From NCBI RefSeq assembly GCF_938017615.1, contig NZ_CALIJA010000027.1:1-6725 (forward strand): a DNA stretch of 6,725 nucleotides, read 5' to 3'. Origin of the DNA: an uncultured Campylobacter sp. (GTDB lineage Bacteria; Campylobacterota; Campylobacteria; Campylobacterales; Campylobacteraceae). The position numbers were made by a program, and so were the translations under genes. Positions 5,853-6,725 of this stretch are shown here, one piece after another. Each line of letters begins with the position of its first letter. The first letter of the stretch is position 1. The notes beneath the pieces were generated by a model. It had not been told where the DNA came from. It saw only the letters and a list, made by a program, of their open reading frames with translations, and searched no databases.

Positions 5853-6464
5853 TTAAAAACTTCTCGTAAACCTGCCGTATAAAAAGCTCGCAAACATCAC
5901 GGCCAAAATAGCCGCGAATGCCGCAAACGCTACCTGCGCGCACTGCGCCGCGTCTGCAAATTTGATGCTCGGCACCAGATAAAATCCTTCGCCGTAAAAT
6001 CCGCCGAAAAAGCTCTGCACATCGCTAAGCGCGGTGCCTGCGGGAAAGGACGGGGTGCCCGTGCAGCTTGCGGGGCGAAATAGCTCCGGCAGCAGGCTAT
6101 CAAGCGGCGCCGCAAAAGGAAATGCAGGTGACGAGAGGCAATTTGCGGTATCTGCGGCGGTGTGCGGCGCGGAGCTTTGCATAAACCCGTATATCGCGCC
6201 CGCAAAACCAAGCACGTAGGCAACGAGCCTTGCTATGAAGCCAAACGGCAGCAGCAAGCCGATAAGCGCGCCCACGCCCGCTACGGCAAAGCCCAGACGC
6301 ACGAGGGTACTCATCTGCGTAGGCGACATAAAAAGGCAGCACTGAAAGAAAAAATGCGATACCGCAAGATAGCCTGCGCTTATCACAAAGAGCCAAAACC
6401 ACGGCGCAGCGGTATTTTGCCACGCATAAATCTTTAAAATCAATCTATTCAAGATCTCCTCCAT
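5853..6464 (-). CDS. Four-helix membrane protein resembling DsbB/DsbI, without the CXXC motif
   Basis: Inner-membrane protein of 203 aa, first gene of the reductase operon and 19 nt upstream of the cytochrome. Hydrophobic segments at about 21-40, 54-72, 77-95 and 176-196 suggest four helices with a long periplasmic loop between the third and fourth. Residues 40-73 align without gaps to E. coli DsbB from FQHV to IAP, sharing FQ, the Pro before CVLC, the Arg after it, and ALIG. The redox pair CVLC is replaced by TQMS (49-52). The second periplasmic pair seems kept: Cys109 and Cys134, with FPFAAPLDSLLPELF between them, resemble DsbB Cys104 and Cys130 with FPEWLPLDKWVPQVF. Other cysteines are 42, 43 and 175. 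It could serve thiol or haem-site chemistry for the cytochrome, or be a quinone-binding relative with a new role. The fold assignment is moderate and the function is unknown. The start is uncertain: a GGAGG lies inside codons 1-3. Confidence 0.6.
   Translation of the reverse strand: MEEILNRLILKIYAWQNTAAPWFWLFVISAGYLAVSHFFFQCCLFMSPTQMSTLVRLGFAVAGVGALIGLLLPFGFIARLVAYVLGFAGAIYGFMQSSAPHTAADTANCLSSPAFPFAAPLDSLLPELFRPASCTGTPSFPAGTALSDVQSFFGGFYGEGFYLVPSIKFADAAQCAQVAFAAFAAILAVMFASFLYGRFTRSF
6456..6462 (-). promoter_or_regulatory. Shine-Dalgarno that favours an internal TTG start for the membrane protein
   Basis: On the minus strand GGAGGAG begins at the last base of the ATG at 6462-6464 and covers codons 2-3. 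No purine-rich site precedes that ATG (the upstream reads TTTTATAAG). GGAGG (6462-6458) is spaced 5 nt from the in-frame TTG at 6452-6450. Translation may therefore start there, giving a 199-aa protein beginning at Leu5 of the longer reading. Confidence 0.45.
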
Positions 6465-6472
6465 CTTATAAA

Positions 6473-6503
6473 ATTCTTAAGAATACTTTTTAATCTTAAG
6501 ATT
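6473..6503 (-). promoter_or_regulatory. Twin 12-bp palindromes, probable operator of the reductase operon
   Basis: ATTCTTAAGAAT (6473-6484) and AATCTTAAGATT (6492-6503) are each perfect palindromes sharing the core TCTTAAGA. Their centres are 19 bp apart, close to two helical turns. They lie between the operon promoter and the first start codon, in the predicted leader, a position typical of repressor sites. The cognate regulator is not in the window and is unknown. Confidence 0.55.
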
Positions 6504-6518
6504 TAAATTTATGAGGGA

Positions 6519-6527
6519 ATTATAGCA
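6519..6527 (-). promoter_or_regulatory. Extended -10 promoter of the reductase operon
   Basis: The minus strand reads TGCTATAAT, a perfect match to TGnTATAAT. No recognisable -35 lies 16-18 bp upstream, as usual for Campylobacter sigma-70 promoters. Transcription would start near 6512, giving a leader of about 48 nt that contains both palindromes. Confidence 0.65.
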
Positions 6528-6572
6528 ATAAAAGATAAAAATTCGAGTCTGTATTGCCCTAAATATCGGAGT

Positions 6573-6725
6573 TTAATAAGCTTTAAGCTTAACGTATAAA
6601 ATTTCAATTTTAAAATTCGACGCTCCTTGCGCAGCGGCGGAAAGTTTTTGAGATATGAAATTAAAACCGTAGATTTTATAAAATTTTATCTTTATTCGGC
6701 TCTGTTTTGATAAAAAATATAACTG
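6573..6725 (-). CDS. Possible 3' end of a gene entering from the right edge
   Basis: On the minus strand the frame is open from the window edge to TAA at 6573-6575, giving 50 residues with no start inside the window. It ends in SNFKIEILYVKLKAY. The residues are rich in Lys, Ile, Phe and Tyr, as expected both from a low-GC gene and from AAATTT-rich noncoding DNA. The family is not recognised. The stop overlaps the short palindrome at 6577-6591. I treat it as doubtful. Confidence 0.2.
   Translation of the reverse strand, partial: QLYFLSKQSRIKIKFYKIYGFNFISQKLSAAAQGASNFKIEILYVKLKAY
6577..6591. repeat. Short palindrome TAAGCTT-T-AAGCTTA
   Basis: Perfect 7-bp arms flank one central base. It resembles the CTTAAG-centred palindromes nearer the operon, but with a different core, and lies about 87 bp further upstream. 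It could be a regulatory site or chance in AT-rich DNA. Confidence 0.3.

Noticed and set aside
5522..6437. Overlapping frames on both strands within the cytochrome and DsbB-like genes
   Set aside because: The real frames carry a signal peptide, a CSVCH haem site and membrane helices; the alternatives are Arg/Cys/His-rich shadow translations of GC-rich coding DNA.
1..6725. Frequent AAATTT/AAAATTTT words as a special element
   Set aside because: They occur both within genes and between them across the window, as is common in Campylobacter genomes, so they are a composition trait and not a local feature.

Overview
The window looks like a chromosomal segment of a Campylobacter species, probably one of the oral or gut types with higher GC. 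The evidence is the abundance of AAATTT/AAAATTTT words between and inside genes, AAAGGAT-type ribosome binding sites, an extended -10 promoter without a clear -35, and an S/N-oxide reductase plus monohaem cytochrome c pair in the same order as I recall for C. jejuni Cj0265c-Cj0264c. The species call is inference.

Left part (+ strand): a complete neurotransmitter:sodium symporter family transporter (85-1398) is followed by a short promoter region and a RelB/DinJ-YoeB toxin-antitoxin module (1523-2046). The antitoxin is intact and sits behind a strong promoter embedded in a near-perfect palindromic operator. The yoeB toxin frame overlaps it by ATGA and keeps every known catalytic position, but codon 5 (normally Trp) is the amber stop TAG, and no ATG/GTG/TTG follows in frame. 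The toxin therefore appears silenced by one base change.

Middle (2047-2711): no intact gene. It holds several AT-rich inverted repeats, a start-less 106-codon open frame (2158-2478) that looks like the 3' end of a decayed gene, and a cluster of GC-rich hairpins. The cluster includes a 10-bp stem just after the reductase gene that may end transcription.

Right part (- strand): a three-gene operon read from 6464 down to 2712. It encodes a four-helix membrane protein resembling DsbB/DsbI but lacking the quinone-linked CXXC, a secreted monohaem cytochrome c that resembles the C-terminal domain of TorC/TorY, and a Tat-exported molybdopterin S/N-oxide reductase of the TorA/TorZ/BisC family. The last two genes overlap by ATGA. 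A TGCTATAAT promoter precedes the operon, and two 12-bp palindromes sharing the core TCTTAAGA lie between it and the first gene. The inferred role is periplasmic respiration with TMAO, DMSO or related oxides, with the cytochrome donating electrons to the reductase. No quinol-oxidising tetrahaem cytochrome and no TorD chaperone is present in the window.

The most noteworthy points are the amber-silenced YoeB, the DsbB-like protein without its CXXC, the twin palindromes controlling the respiratory operon, and the palindromic operator of the toxin-antitoxin module.
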